Source of the DNA: Candidatus Neoanaerotignum galli
GTDB lineage: Bacteria; Bacillota; Clostridia; Lachnospirales; Anaerotignaceae
NCBI GenBank assembly: GCA_904381335.1
Contig: CAJFIN010000017.1
Location: 1-47,501 of the forward strand
Length of the DNA stretch: 47,501 bases
Direction: 5' to 3'
Each line of letters starts with the position of its first letter. Position 1 is the first letter of the stretch. Positions 14,839-23,016 of this stretch are shown piece by piece. The notes below the pieces were generated by a model. It did no database searches. It had not been told where the DNA came from and worked only from the letters and a program-made list of their open reading frames with translations. A program made the translations under genes and the position numbers.

Positions 14839-16251
14839 TTATTGCTGTACACCATTAGATACCACGTTGGCATCGTAAATTGGCACTTGCAATGTCATAG
14901 ACGTATTACCATTTCGAATAATATCCATAGATACGGTAGAACCTACTTCCAGTCCAGAAAGAATATCCGTCAGCTGATCCATATTCATTACTGTCTGGCC
15001 ATTTAACCCAACAATGATGTCGCCAGGGGTCAACCCAGCTTCTGCTGCACCGCCATCTTCCATGACATCCCGTACTAAAACGCCCACCGGCAGTTTATAC
15101 AGATCTGCCACATCGTTTGTAATGTCAGAACCTAAAATACCCAGATAGGGTCTTGGCGTAGTGCCATAATCTTTCAACTGTGCCATCACTTCTTTGACCG
15201 TATTGCTGGGGATGGCATAACCAATGGCTTCACCATTTTCAGATTTTGCCGTGTTAATCCCAATCACTTCGCCTTTCATGTTGACCAAAGCACCGCCACT
15301 GTTACCAGGATTGATGTTGGCGCTGGTTTGAATGACGTTCAAATCCCGTCCATCCACATTGATGGTCTGATTCAGGATACTGATCATACCGTCTGTGGCA
15401 CTCTTGCCCTGTCCCAGTGCATTACCAATGGCAATCACGCTATCGCCTACCCGCAGGCTGTCACTATCCCCAAACGTAGCAGGTACCACATTATCAATGC
15501 CAGCCGTATGGAAATCTGCAAGTTTTGCTTTAATCACGGCTAGTTCTGCCATAGAATCTGTGCCTACCACTTCGGCATTGATGGCTTCTACCCCGGTTAC
15601 AGAAACAGAAATCTGATTTGCGCCAGAAACCACATGGTTATTTGTAACAATATAAACATATTCGTCATCTATATCAAAAATAATACCCGATCCAGATGCT
15701 TCACTTTCATAAGGAATGAGGAAACCAAAATAATTCGTGGTACCGCTAGCAGAGATACTGATATTTACCACAGAAGGCGCTACTTTTTCCACCACATCTG
15801 CTGCTGTCATGTATCCATCCTGGGTACCTACTGGCACGACTTGGGTCTGTGAAGTATCCCCTGAGCCATCTGCCACTACATCCGTACTCTGCATTGGGGC
15901 AGATTTAAAATAATGTTCACCCCACGCATAGGATGCACCAATGCTCAAGCCGCCGCAAATGCTCACAACCAAACATGATGCAATCAACTTGCGGAAAGAA
16001 AGACCCTTTTTCTTTCGATGTACCAATTTCACTTTTGCCATTTCCCGTTTTGCTTCGGTTTTATTTTCAGGCTGTGCATTTGTGCTTTGCATTTGGGGTT
16101 CTGCTGGCTGCTCCTCCTGACTGGTTTTACGGTCTTGCTCATATTCTTCCATCGACACCTGATGATCCATCACTTCCGGTGCTTCTGGTATATCCGAATG
16201 ATTTTCTTGCGTTTCGTTGATTTGATCCAGTTGTCTTTTCTCTTCATCCAT
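14839..16251 (-). CDS. htrA: Membrane-anchored HtrA/DegP-type S1C serine protease with PDZ domain
   Basis: 470 residues from ATG 16251 (GGGAGG, 8-nt gap); the upstream in-frame extension lies in the promoter. Residues 1-85 are an acidic/Gln-rich cytoplasmic tail ending in basic HRKKKG; one transmembrane helix spans ~88-110. The trypsin-like domain (~150-350) shows the His motif TNNHVV (His206) and the Ser motif NPGNSGGALVN (Ser318). At the usual Asp position (D-L-A-V) the protein reads AELAVIK (Glu236), so the triad may be His-Glu-Ser. A PDZ domain occupies ~365-455 (PYLGILG, AAEAGLTPGDIIVGLNG). It handles misfolded proteins outside the membrane. It is monocistronic. Confidence 0.92.
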   Translation of the reverse strand: MDEEKRQLDQINETQENHSDIPEAPEVMDHQVSMEEYEQDRKTSQEEQPAEPQMQSTNAQPENKTEAKREMAKVKLVHRKKKGLSFRKLIASCLVVSICGGLSIGASYAWGEHYFKSAPMQSTDVVADGSGDTSQTQVVPVGTQDGYMTAADVVEKVAPSVVNISISASGTTNYFGFLIPYESEASGSGIIFDIDDEYVYIVTNNHVVSGANQISVSVTGVEAINAEVVGTDSMAELAVIKAKLADFHTAGIDNVVPATFGDSDSLRVGDSVIAIGNALGQGKSATDGMISILNQTINVDGRDLNVIQTSANINPGNSGGALVNMKGEVIGINTAKSENGEAIGYAIPSNTVKEVMAQLKDYGTTPRPYLGILGSDITNDVADLYKLPVGVLVRDVMEDGGAAEAGLTPGDIIVGLNGQTVMNMDQLTDILSGLEVGSTVSMDIIRNGNTSMTLQVPIYDANVVSNGVQQ

Positions 16252-16309
16252 CTGAAAGACCTCCCTTATCTCTTTTGTAATTTTTATTATAGGAGTGACA
16301 TTTGAACAG

Positions 16310-16338
16310 ACTATGAACAAGGTGTGAAAGAATGTCAA
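16310..16338 (-). promoter_or_regulatory. Predicted promoter of htrA with adjacent TGTTCA direct repeats
   Basis: Minus strand: TTGACA (16338-16333), 17-bp spacer, CATAGT (16315-16310). Two TGTTCA copies 11 bp apart (16319-16314 and 16308-16303) overlap the -10 and start region, as response-regulator half-sites can. A second TATAAT lies near 16290. Confidence 0.55.
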
Positions 16339-16496
16339 GTTTCTTTGATAAAATTGTAAACCTTCTCTCTTGGCCTGACTCAATGCCCATTGCCAAAAGA
16401 TCTCTTTTTCTTTTTTATCCGTCTGAAAGGCTATCTTTTCTAGTTTTGGTTTATCCTGCTTTTATGCCTGCCTCCCTTGTTTGACAGATTTATCTT

Positions 16497-16536
16497 ACGA
16501 AAAAAACGCTGTTTTTTCATGTAAATAACAACGCTT
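16497..16536 (-). terminator. Intrinsic terminator at the end of the dcw cluster
   Basis: On the minus strand AAGCGTTGTT pairs with AACAGCGTTT (10 bp including two G-U pairs), followed by a T run. The stem begins within the ftsW stop codon. Confidence 0.65.
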
Positions 16537-17854
16537 ATATTCTGCGGCGGTACCGACTGATATTCAAGAGAATGCCCATACTGCCCAAGGTAAAGACCAT
16601 CCCTGAACCACCATAACTGATAAATGGCAGCTGCATACCGGTATTCGGCATAGAGTTGGTTGCTACGGCAATGTTAATAACCACCTGCACACCAATGAGC
16701 ATCACAATGCCCACTGCCACCAATGTGCCATACAAATCTCGGCTTTCCATGGCAATTTTAGCGCCACGCCAGATTAGCACAGCAAATAATGCAATCACCA
16801 CTGCTGCCCCTACTAGACCTAATTCCTCGCAAATAATTGCAAAAATAATATCATTATAGGGTTCTGGTACAAACATCTTTTGCCTGCTCTGGCCAAGACC
16901 TAGGCCAAACAGTCCTCCGCTGGCCACAGCATAAAGGCTTTGAATGATCTGGAACCCATCATCTGTAGGGTCGGAAAAAGGATCTAGCCAAATGCGCACC
17001 CGTTCCATACGATAGGCAAATTGGGGTAACAAAAGTGCCATGGCGCCAAGACCACTGGCGCCTACACCGGCCACCACAAAATACCAAATCTTTGGGCTTG
17101 CTACAAACAAAATGGCAACCCCAATGGCAAAAATAACAATTGCCGTACTCAAATTTTCCACTGCTACCAGCACTGTTGGCACCAACAATACCATGGCGCA
17201 CTTCAAAAATCCTCGCAGTTTTCTCATTTCCTGTTGATGGCGGCAAACAAAATCGGATAAATAAATAATCACAGCAATTTTTGCTACTTCCGATGGCTGA
17301 AAGCCAATGGGCCCGATGCCAAGCCACCGCCGGGAGCCCTGAATATCCTTCCCAACGAGCAGTACTAATACCAACGTGACTAAAGCAAACAAGTAAACTG
17401 CAAAGCTAAACTTCCGCACCACCCGATAAGGAAAATGGATCATAAAGGCCATACCCACAAAGCCAATGGCGCTCCATAACGCCTGGAGCTGCACAAAATG
17501 ATACATATTCCCATCAAAAGATGTACTGGTGAGGGCATAATAGTAGCTGGAGCTAAACACCATGACAATGCCAAACAACACCAAACTAATGATGACCAAT
17601 AACAAAATCAAATCGATGGAAGCTGGTTTTCCCGGCCCTTCCCATTCCCGCTCCACTGGCGGCGGCACCGGCCTTGCTGGTGGGTGAGGCCTGTGACGAT
17701 GGGCCGAAGGAGCCGGAGAAACGGTGCCGTCATGTTCTCGCCGCCGAATGGGCGGCAATGGTTCCCGCCGAGCAGCACGGCGTTTATGCCGTTCCTCTTC
17801 CAAATTTTTCACATTGCTTTTTCTGCGGCGATTTGTCTGAATCTTTTCCGCCAT
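16535..17854 (-). CDS. ftsW: SEDS-family peptidoglycan glycosyltransferase FtsW/SpoVE
   Basis: 439 residues. The SEDS core begins at ~78 (IDLILLLVIISLVLFGIVMV) and has about ten membrane helices, with family blocks GSRRWLGIGPIGFQPSEVAK (~173-192), ENLSTAIVI, RIWLDPFSDPTDDGFQIIQS (containing the conserved Asp region of the catalytic loop), EELGLVGA and PFISYGGSG. It polymerises lipid II together with a class B PBP; two such PBPs are encoded upstream. Unusual is the ~78-residue cytoplasmic extension, rich in Arg, His and Pro, ahead of the first helix. As last gene of the cluster it follows murD by 48 bp. FtsW (division) and SpoVE (spore cortex) cannot be separated from sequence alone. Confidence 0.9.
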   Translation of the reverse strand: MAEKIQTNRRRKSNVKNLEEERHKRRAARREPLPPIRRREHDGTVSPAPSAHRHRPHPPARPVPPPVEREWEGPGKPASIDLILLLVIISLVLFGIVMVFSSSYYYALTSTSFDGNMYHFVQLQALWSAIGFVGMAFMIHFPYRVVRKFSFAVYLFALVTLVLVLLVGKDIQGSRRWLGIGPIGFQPSEVAKIAVIIYLSDFVCRHQQEMRKLRGFLKCAMVLLVPTVLVAVENLSTAIVIFAIGVAILFVASPKIWYFVVAGVGASGLGAMALLLPQFAYRMERVRIWLDPFSDPTDDGFQIIQSLYAVASGGLFGLGLGQSRQKMFVPEPYNDIIFAIICEELGLVGAAVVIALFAVLIWRGAKIAMESRDLYGTLVAVGIVMLIGVQVVINIAVATNSMPNTGMQLPFISYGGSGMVFTLGSMGILLNISRYRRRI

Positions 17855-17902
17855 AGCCCCACCTCCTTTCTGTTTACAGGTTTCTATTTACCATCATATT
17901 GT

Positions 17903-19248
17903 TTATAGAGCGCGAACCCAAGCCTTAAATAAGTCGCCCCGCTGCTCATAATTATCAAACATGCCCCAGCTGGCACAGGCCGGAGAAAGCAGCACACAAT
18001 CGCCCTGCTGGGCTGCTTGTTTTGCCTTTTGCAAAGCCTCGTCAAAGGTTTGGGCAAATTCATACGCTGTAAACCCGTGGCGGTCACAACAGGCTGCAAT
18101 CTTTTGGGCCGTCTGTCCCAACAAAATCAGCTTTTTTACCCGACCGTCAAAAAGCTCCAACCAGCTGTCATACTCCGCTCCTTTATCATATCCACCGCCC
18201 AATAACACACAGGGCTTTTCCATGGCCAAGATGCCACGAATGGCCGCGTCCACATTGGTACCTTTCGAGTCATTATAATAATCCACGCCATCCACGGTAC
18301 GGACGTATTCAATGCGATGAGCCACGCCACGAAACTGCCGTAATCCCTGGCGAATTTGTTCCACATCCACGCCAGCACAAAGGGCCATAGCCACCGCAGC
18401 CATCATATTTTCATAATTATGCACACCTAACAATTGACATTCCTTCACATCAATAAGATCGGTTTGGCTTCCTTCTTTAGAAAGAATGATATGCCCCTGC
18501 TGTAAAAATATACCTTCTTCCAAAGGCGCTTGGGAACTGAAAAATACCGGTTTGGCTTTTGATTTTTTTGCCATAGCCAGCGTTACGGGGTCTGACGCAT
18601 TTAAGATCAAAAAATCCTGCGCATCCTGACGGCGAAAAATTCTTTCTTTCATTGCAATATAATTTTCCAATGTTTTATGCCGGTCTAAATGATCTGGTGT
18701 GATATTCAGTACAGCAGCAATATGCGGATGAAACGTATCTGCTGTTTCCATCTGAAAGCTGCTGATTTCTGCCACCACATAATCATCCTTTGTCAGCCGT
18801 GACACTTCCGCAGCATAGGGCACACCAATATTGCCCACCACAGCCACACCAGGATATTTCGCCTTTAACAGAGCGCCGTTGTCGTGGTTTTGCCATTGGT
18901 GCCCGTGATGGCCACCACGGGACAGGGGGTATACCAATAAGCAAATTCCACCTCACTGATGATCGGCACGCCCGCCTCTTTGGCACGTGCAAAAAAAGGC
19001 AGATCGGTGGGAATCCCAGGGCTAACAATGATCAGATCCTGCTCAGCAACAATCTCATCCGGATTTTGGCCTAAATAAAGTTCAATTCCTTCTTCGCGCA
19101 ACTGTTTCAGCAACGAGGCGTCTAACGTTTCCTTTTTTTTATAGTCCTGCAATGTGACTAAGGCGCCTTTCTGTTTTGCTAAATGGGCTGCGGCAATGCC
19201 ACTTTTGGCCATGCCACAGCAGAGCACTCGTTTTCCATTGATCTCCAT
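17903..19248 (-). pseudogene. murD: UDP-N-acetylmuramoylalanine--D-glutamate ligase MurD, frameshifted
   Basis: Two minus-strand frames together make a full MurD. Part 1 (19248 to 18865, 127 residues) has the N-terminal Rossmann region (MEINGKRVLCCGMAKSGIAA) and the P-loop ITGTNGKTTTTAL, then hits TAA. Part 2, in the -1 frame, resumes with LLKAKYPGVAVVGNIGVPYA and runs to 17903 with the family blocks EISSFQMET, NITPDHLDRH, YNDSKGTN and LLSPACASWGMFDNYEQRG. Joined by a -1 shift, the junction (~18868-18873) would be about three residues shorter than usual, so a ~10-nt deletion explains it better than one lost base. No classical slippery heptamer is visible. MurD adds D-Glu to UDP-MurNAc-L-Ala and is essential, so an assembly error, a very recent mutation or a second copy elsewhere must be considered. 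Confidence 0.85.
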
Positions 19249-19264
19249 GTGTTGTTCCCTCCTG

Positions 19265-20209
19265 TTACATTCCCATCAAACCGATCAGGCAGCAAATGGC
19301 TGTTATCACATAAAACACAGTCACCACCCGTGTTTCACTCCAGCCGCAAAGCTCAAAGTGATGATGGATAGGCGCCATCTTAAAAATGCGCTTGCTAGTA
19401 AGCTTAAAACTAGCCACCTGTAAGATCACAGAAATACTTTCGATCAAATAAATAAACCCTACCAACAAAATGATCAGCGGCATCTGCAAAGCCAAAGCCA
19501 TTGCTGCCACAAAGCCGCCCAGCGCTAATGACCCCGTATCCCCCATAAACACTTTGGCGGGATAGCTATTAAAGAGCAAAAAGGCCATCAAACTGCCCAC
19601 AACAGCAGCACATAGTGGGCTTGTCCCCGGCAGTATCTGCCAGCAGACCACCATAAAAAACGCCGCCACCAGCAAAGTGACACCGCCTGCCAATCCATCC
19701 AGTCCATCGGTTAGATTCACGCCATTGACCGTTCCTAGGATCACGATGACAAAAAAAGGCCAATACCATATCCCCAAATCCACTTGACGGCCCAGCACCG
19801 GCACCTCAATGGCTGTGCCCACATTTTTTTGATAGAAAAATCCAAATAGTGCCACCACAATTAGCTGTAGCACAATCTTTTGATACGCTCGCAATCCCAG
19901 TGACCGCTTTTTTACCACTTTAATATAATCATCCAAAAAGCCAATGATGCCAAATCCCAATGTCACCAGTAAAACTGCCATTGCTGTGGGATCATCATGA
20001 CAAAAGATCAGCGCGGCAATGGCCATCGCCGCTACTATGGCAATGCCTCCCATAGTGGGTGTGCCAGATTTTTTCAGATGGCTCTGCGGCCCATCCGTTC
20101 GTTCTGTTTGGCCATATTTTAACCGGTGTAACACCGGTATCAACAGCGGACAGAATATCACACCCAGCAAAAAACTCAGTAAAATGGCAAAGCAAGCAGT
20201 CTCAAACAC
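19265..20209 (-). CDS. mraY: Phospho-N-acetylmuramoyl-pentapeptide-transferase MraY
   Basis: 314 residues, about ten transmembrane helices. Signature blocks: GTPTMGG (49-55), FLDDYIKVVKKRSLGL (Asp93/Asp94, Mg and uridine site), NGVNLTDGLDGLAGG (Asp168/Asp171), FMGDTGSLALGG and KMAPIHHHFEL. It transfers phospho-MurNAc-pentapeptide to undecaprenyl phosphate, giving lipid I on the inner membrane face. The start overlaps the murF stop by 8 bp and murD follows 16 bp downstream. Confidence 0.97.
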   Translation of the reverse strand: MFETACFAILLSFLLGVIFCPLLIPVLHRLKYGQTERTDGPQSHLKKSGTPTMGGIAIVAAMAIAALIFCHDDPTAMAVLLVTLGFGIIGFLDDYIKVVKKRSLGLRAYQKIVLQLIVVALFGFFYQKNVGTAIEVPVLGRQVDLGIWYWPFFVIVILGTVNGVNLTDGLDGLAGGVTLLVAAFFMVVCWQILPGTSPLCAAVVGSLMAFLLFNSYPAKVFMGDTGSLALGGFVAAMALALQMPLIILLVGFIYLIESISVILQVASFKLTSKRIFKMAPIHHHFELCGWSETRVVTVFYVITAICCLIGLMGM

Positions 20210-21563
20210 CTTTATTCACCTCTTGTAATCCTTCTGCGATGCGAGAAAGGGCCATACTATGGCTTGCCTTCACCAGCACCGTATCTCCTTTGTGAAACAG
20301 GGTCTGCCACGGAGCAGCAAAAAAAGCATCCACCGATGGATAGTGCACCGATGCCCCCCCGGCCGCGTCAAACCCCTTACTAATATACTCCCCGAATGGC
20401 CCAATGGCAATAAGAAAATCAATACCAACTTGTTTTGCAAACCGGCCAACTTCTTCATGATAGGCTGCCGCCTCCGGCCCCAGCTCCAGCATGTCCCCCA
20501 GCACAGCGACTTTCCTGCCCTGCTCTGCTGCAAGCACCTGCAAAGAGGCTTTTGTGGAAATAGGATTGGCATTATAGCTGTCGTTTAATACCGTCAAAAA
20601 CGGCGTCTTTTTCACGGCCATCCGCATGCCCGTTTGCTGAAAATTACCTAAAGCCTGAGCCGCTTCCTGGAGGCTCAGCCCAAATTTCAGCCCCACGCCC
20701 ACAGCCAAAAGGGCGTTTTGCACCATATGGGTTCCAGCGGCAGCAATCACCGCTTCTTCTTGCTGCCCATGATAGCAAATCGTAAAGGCCGTTTGGCTAA
20801 GGCCCTGAGGCCGAATATTTTTTGCCCGCAGCGTGTTTTCTTCTTCTAAACCGCAAAAAAGCAAATTCTTCCGCTTTTGTTTCAGCGTCAAAAGATAGGG
20901 GTCATCCCCATTCAGTACAGCAGGCGCATCCTGTGCCATTCCATCGAAAATTTCACATTTTGCCTGAAAAATCCCTTCCTGGCTGCCCAGATTTTCAATA
21001 TGCGCCACACCAATGTTGGTAATCACCGCTAGAGATGGCGCCGCCATTTTCGAAAGGGTATGCAGCTCTCCAAAATGGTTCATCCCCATCTCTACCACAG
21101 CCGCCGTATGATGTTCCTCAAGGGAAAATAGGGTTTTCGGCAGCCCGATATCATTATTATAGTTACCCTGGGTCTTACAAACATCAAATTTAGCAGAAAG
21201 CACCGCCGCCGTCATTTCCTTGGTGCTGGTTTTGCCCACACTGCCGGTGATGGCAGCCACCGGAAGGGTAAAGCGCCGCCGATACCAGGCCGCCAATGCT
21301 CCTAACGCCCGGCGTGTATCTTCCACATAGATCACCCGCTCCTGCGATGTCGCTTCCATACTCAAAGCGCAGCAGGCCCCTTGTTCTAAGGCCGTCTGTA
21401 AAAACGCATGACCGTCAAACTTTTCCCCTTTTAAGGGGATAAATAACGATTGATCCAGATCTTGACGGCTATCTGTGGTCACCTTTTGAATTGTTCCTGA
21501 AAAAGGGGTTTTCTGCCAGCCGCTTACGGCTTTACAAGCTTCTTCCACCGTAAAAGGTTTCAT
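20202..21563 (-). CDS. murF: UDP-N-acetylmuramoyl-tripeptide--D-alanyl-D-alanine ligase MurF
   Basis: 453 residues. The N-terminal domain (TTDSRQDLDQSLFIPLKGEKFDG pattern) is followed by the ATP site GSVGKTSTK (107-115), then GNYNNDIGLP, VVEMGMNHFGEL and the C-terminal ligase domain (NDSYNANPISTKASL, VLGDMLELG). It adds D-Ala-D-Ala to the UDP-MurNAc-tripeptide in the cytoplasm. It overlaps murE by 4 bp (ATGA), indicating coupled translation. Placement of murF between murE and mraY is common in dcw clusters. Confidence 0.97.
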   Translation of the reverse strand: MKPFTVEEACKAVSGWQKTPFSGTIQKVTTDSRQDLDQSLFIPLKGEKFDGHAFLQTALEQGACCALSMEATSQERVIYVEDTRRALGALAAWYRRRFTLPVAAITGSVGKTSTKEMTAAVLSAKFDVCKTQGNYNNDIGLPKTLFSLEEHHTAAVVEMGMNHFGELHTLSKMAAPSLAVITNIGVAHIENLGSQEGIFQAKCEIFDGMAQDAPAVLNGDDPYLLTLKQKRKNLLFCGLEEENTLRAKNIRPQGLSQTAFTICYHGQQEEAVIAAAGTHMVQNALLAVGVGLKFGLSLQEAAQALGNFQQTGMRMAVKKTPFLTVLNDSYNANPISTKASLQVLAAEQGRKVAVLGDMLELGPEAAAYHEEVGRFAKQVGIDFLIAIGPFGEYISKGFDAAGGASVHYPSVDAFFAAPWQTLFHKGDTVLVKASHSMALSRIAEGLQEVNKGV

Positions 21564-23011
21564 TTGTTTTCCTCCTGATACACCTTGCGTACTTCTTCCA
21601 CATCGTCAAAATGAATGGTGCCCGAGGCAAAAATTTGATAATCCTCATGACCTTTGCCCGCCACAATCACCAAATCTCCTGCCTTTTGCAGTGCAATGGC
21701 CCGGCCAATGGCCTCTCGCCGATTTTCCACCACCTCATAAGGGCATCCCGTTTCTTTTAGCCCCACCTCTGCCTCCCGCATAATGGCCTTTGGATCTTCG
21801 GTGCGCGGATTGTCGCTGGTAAGGATACAGTACTGCGACCCTTCTCCCGCGGCCCGGCCCATCAGCGGGCGCTTATCATGATCGCGATCTCCACCGCAGC
21901 CAAAGACAGTAATGATCCGGCCTGTGACAAATTCTCGAGCGGTTTTTAAAATATTGATCAGACCATCCGGCGTATGGGCATAGTCCACCACAGTCATCAG
22001 GCCCGTTGGACTTTTCACCGGTTCAAACCGGCCTCGCACCCCAGGCACATCCCGCAATCCTTCAGCAATCCGTTCAAGGCTAATCCCCAGCATCCGAGCG
22101 GCTCCCGCCGCTGCTAACCCATTATCAATACTGAACCGGCCCGGTGTATGCAAATAAGCATCCACGGCATTTTCCCTTGTATGAAGGGTAAACCACACGC
22201 CTTCTGCATTCATGCGAATATCCCCGGCCCATAAATCTGCCCCTTCGTGAAGGGAATAAAAAAGTTTCCTTCCTTTCACAAAACCGGCCATATAAGCGCC
22301 CACCGGATCATCCTTGTTCAGCACGGCGTCTTTCGCCATGGAAAAAAGCCGCGCTTTTGCATCCCGATAAGCCGTCATCGTTTTATGATAATCCAGGTGG
22401 TCCTGGGTCAAATTCGTAAGCACCGCCACATCAAAATCACTGTAATCTACCCGGTGCAAAGCTAAGGCATGGCTTGATACCTCCATTACCACATCCGTTG
22501 CCCCTTCCTGGGCCATATGAGCAAAAAGGGCCTGAAGCTCCAGACTCTCTGGCGTGGTATGATCGGCATGGATCACCTCATTTCCAATGAGGTTTTGGAT
22601 GGTGCCGATCAGGCCCACCTTGCGTCCGTCTTCTTCCAGGATTTTTTTGAGCAAATAAGTGGTGGATGTTTTTCCATTGGTTCCCGTCACACCAATGAGC
22701 CGAAACTGCCGGGAAGGATGACAGTAAAAAGCTGCTGCCAACGCTGCCAGAAGGATACGGTTATTTTCGCTTTTTAACACCGCCACCCCCTCCGGCGCCT
22801 GGATATCTCGTTCCACTGCCACTGCCGCCGCACCGGCCGCCACTGCCTGATCGATATAGCGGTGTCCATCGGTTTGAAAGCCACAGATGGCCACAAAGAG
22901 CGAACCTTTTTGCACCTTTCTGGAGTCATAACAAATGGATGTGATCTCCACTTCCGCTTCTCCTGCCACCAAGTGACAGGGGGCATCCGCCATCAGCTGC
23001 CTTAACTTCAT
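21560..23011 (-). CDS. murE: UDP-N-acetylmuramoyl-L-alanyl-D-glutamate--2,6-diaminopimelate ligase MurE
   Basis: 483 residues. ATP loop GTNGKTSTT (110-118), TNLTQDHLDYHKTM with the downstream Lys219 expected to be carbamylated (YRDAKARLF), YAHTPDGL, and DNPR at 400-403. DNPR is the meso-diaminopimelate-specific signature, so the wall is predicted to be meso-DAP type. The family adds the third stem residue. It starts 5 bp after the SpoVD-like PBP gene; GGAGGG lies within the end of that gene. Confidence 0.97.
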   Translation of the reverse strand: MKLRQLMADAPCHLVAGEAEVEITSICYDSRKVQKGSLFVAICGFQTDGHRYIDQAVAAGAAAVAVERDIQAPEGVAVLKSENNRILLAALAAAFYCHPSRQFRLIGVTGTNGKTSTTYLLKKILEEDGRKVGLIGTIQNLIGNEVIHADHTTPESLELQALFAHMAQEGATDVVMEVSSHALALHRVDYSDFDVAVLTNLTQDHLDYHKTMTAYRDAKARLFSMAKDAVLNKDDPVGAYMAGFVKGRKLFYSLHEGADLWAGDIRMNAEGVWFTLHTRENAVDAYLHTPGRFSIDNGLAAAGAARMLGISLERIAEGLRDVPGVRGRFEPVKSPTGLMTVVDYAHTPDGLINILKTAREFVTGRIITVFGCGGDRDHDKRPLMGRAAGEGSQYCILTSDNPRTEDPKAIMREAEVGLKETGCPYEVVENRREAIGRAIALQKAGDLVIVAGKGHEDYQIFASGTIHFDDVEEVRKVYQEENK

Positions 23012-23016
23012 CTTTC

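Noticed and set aside
18865..18937. Programmed -1 frameshifting in murD
   Set aside because: No slippery heptamer and no clear stimulatory structure are seen, and the joined product would be shorter than the family; a deletion or assembly error is simpler.
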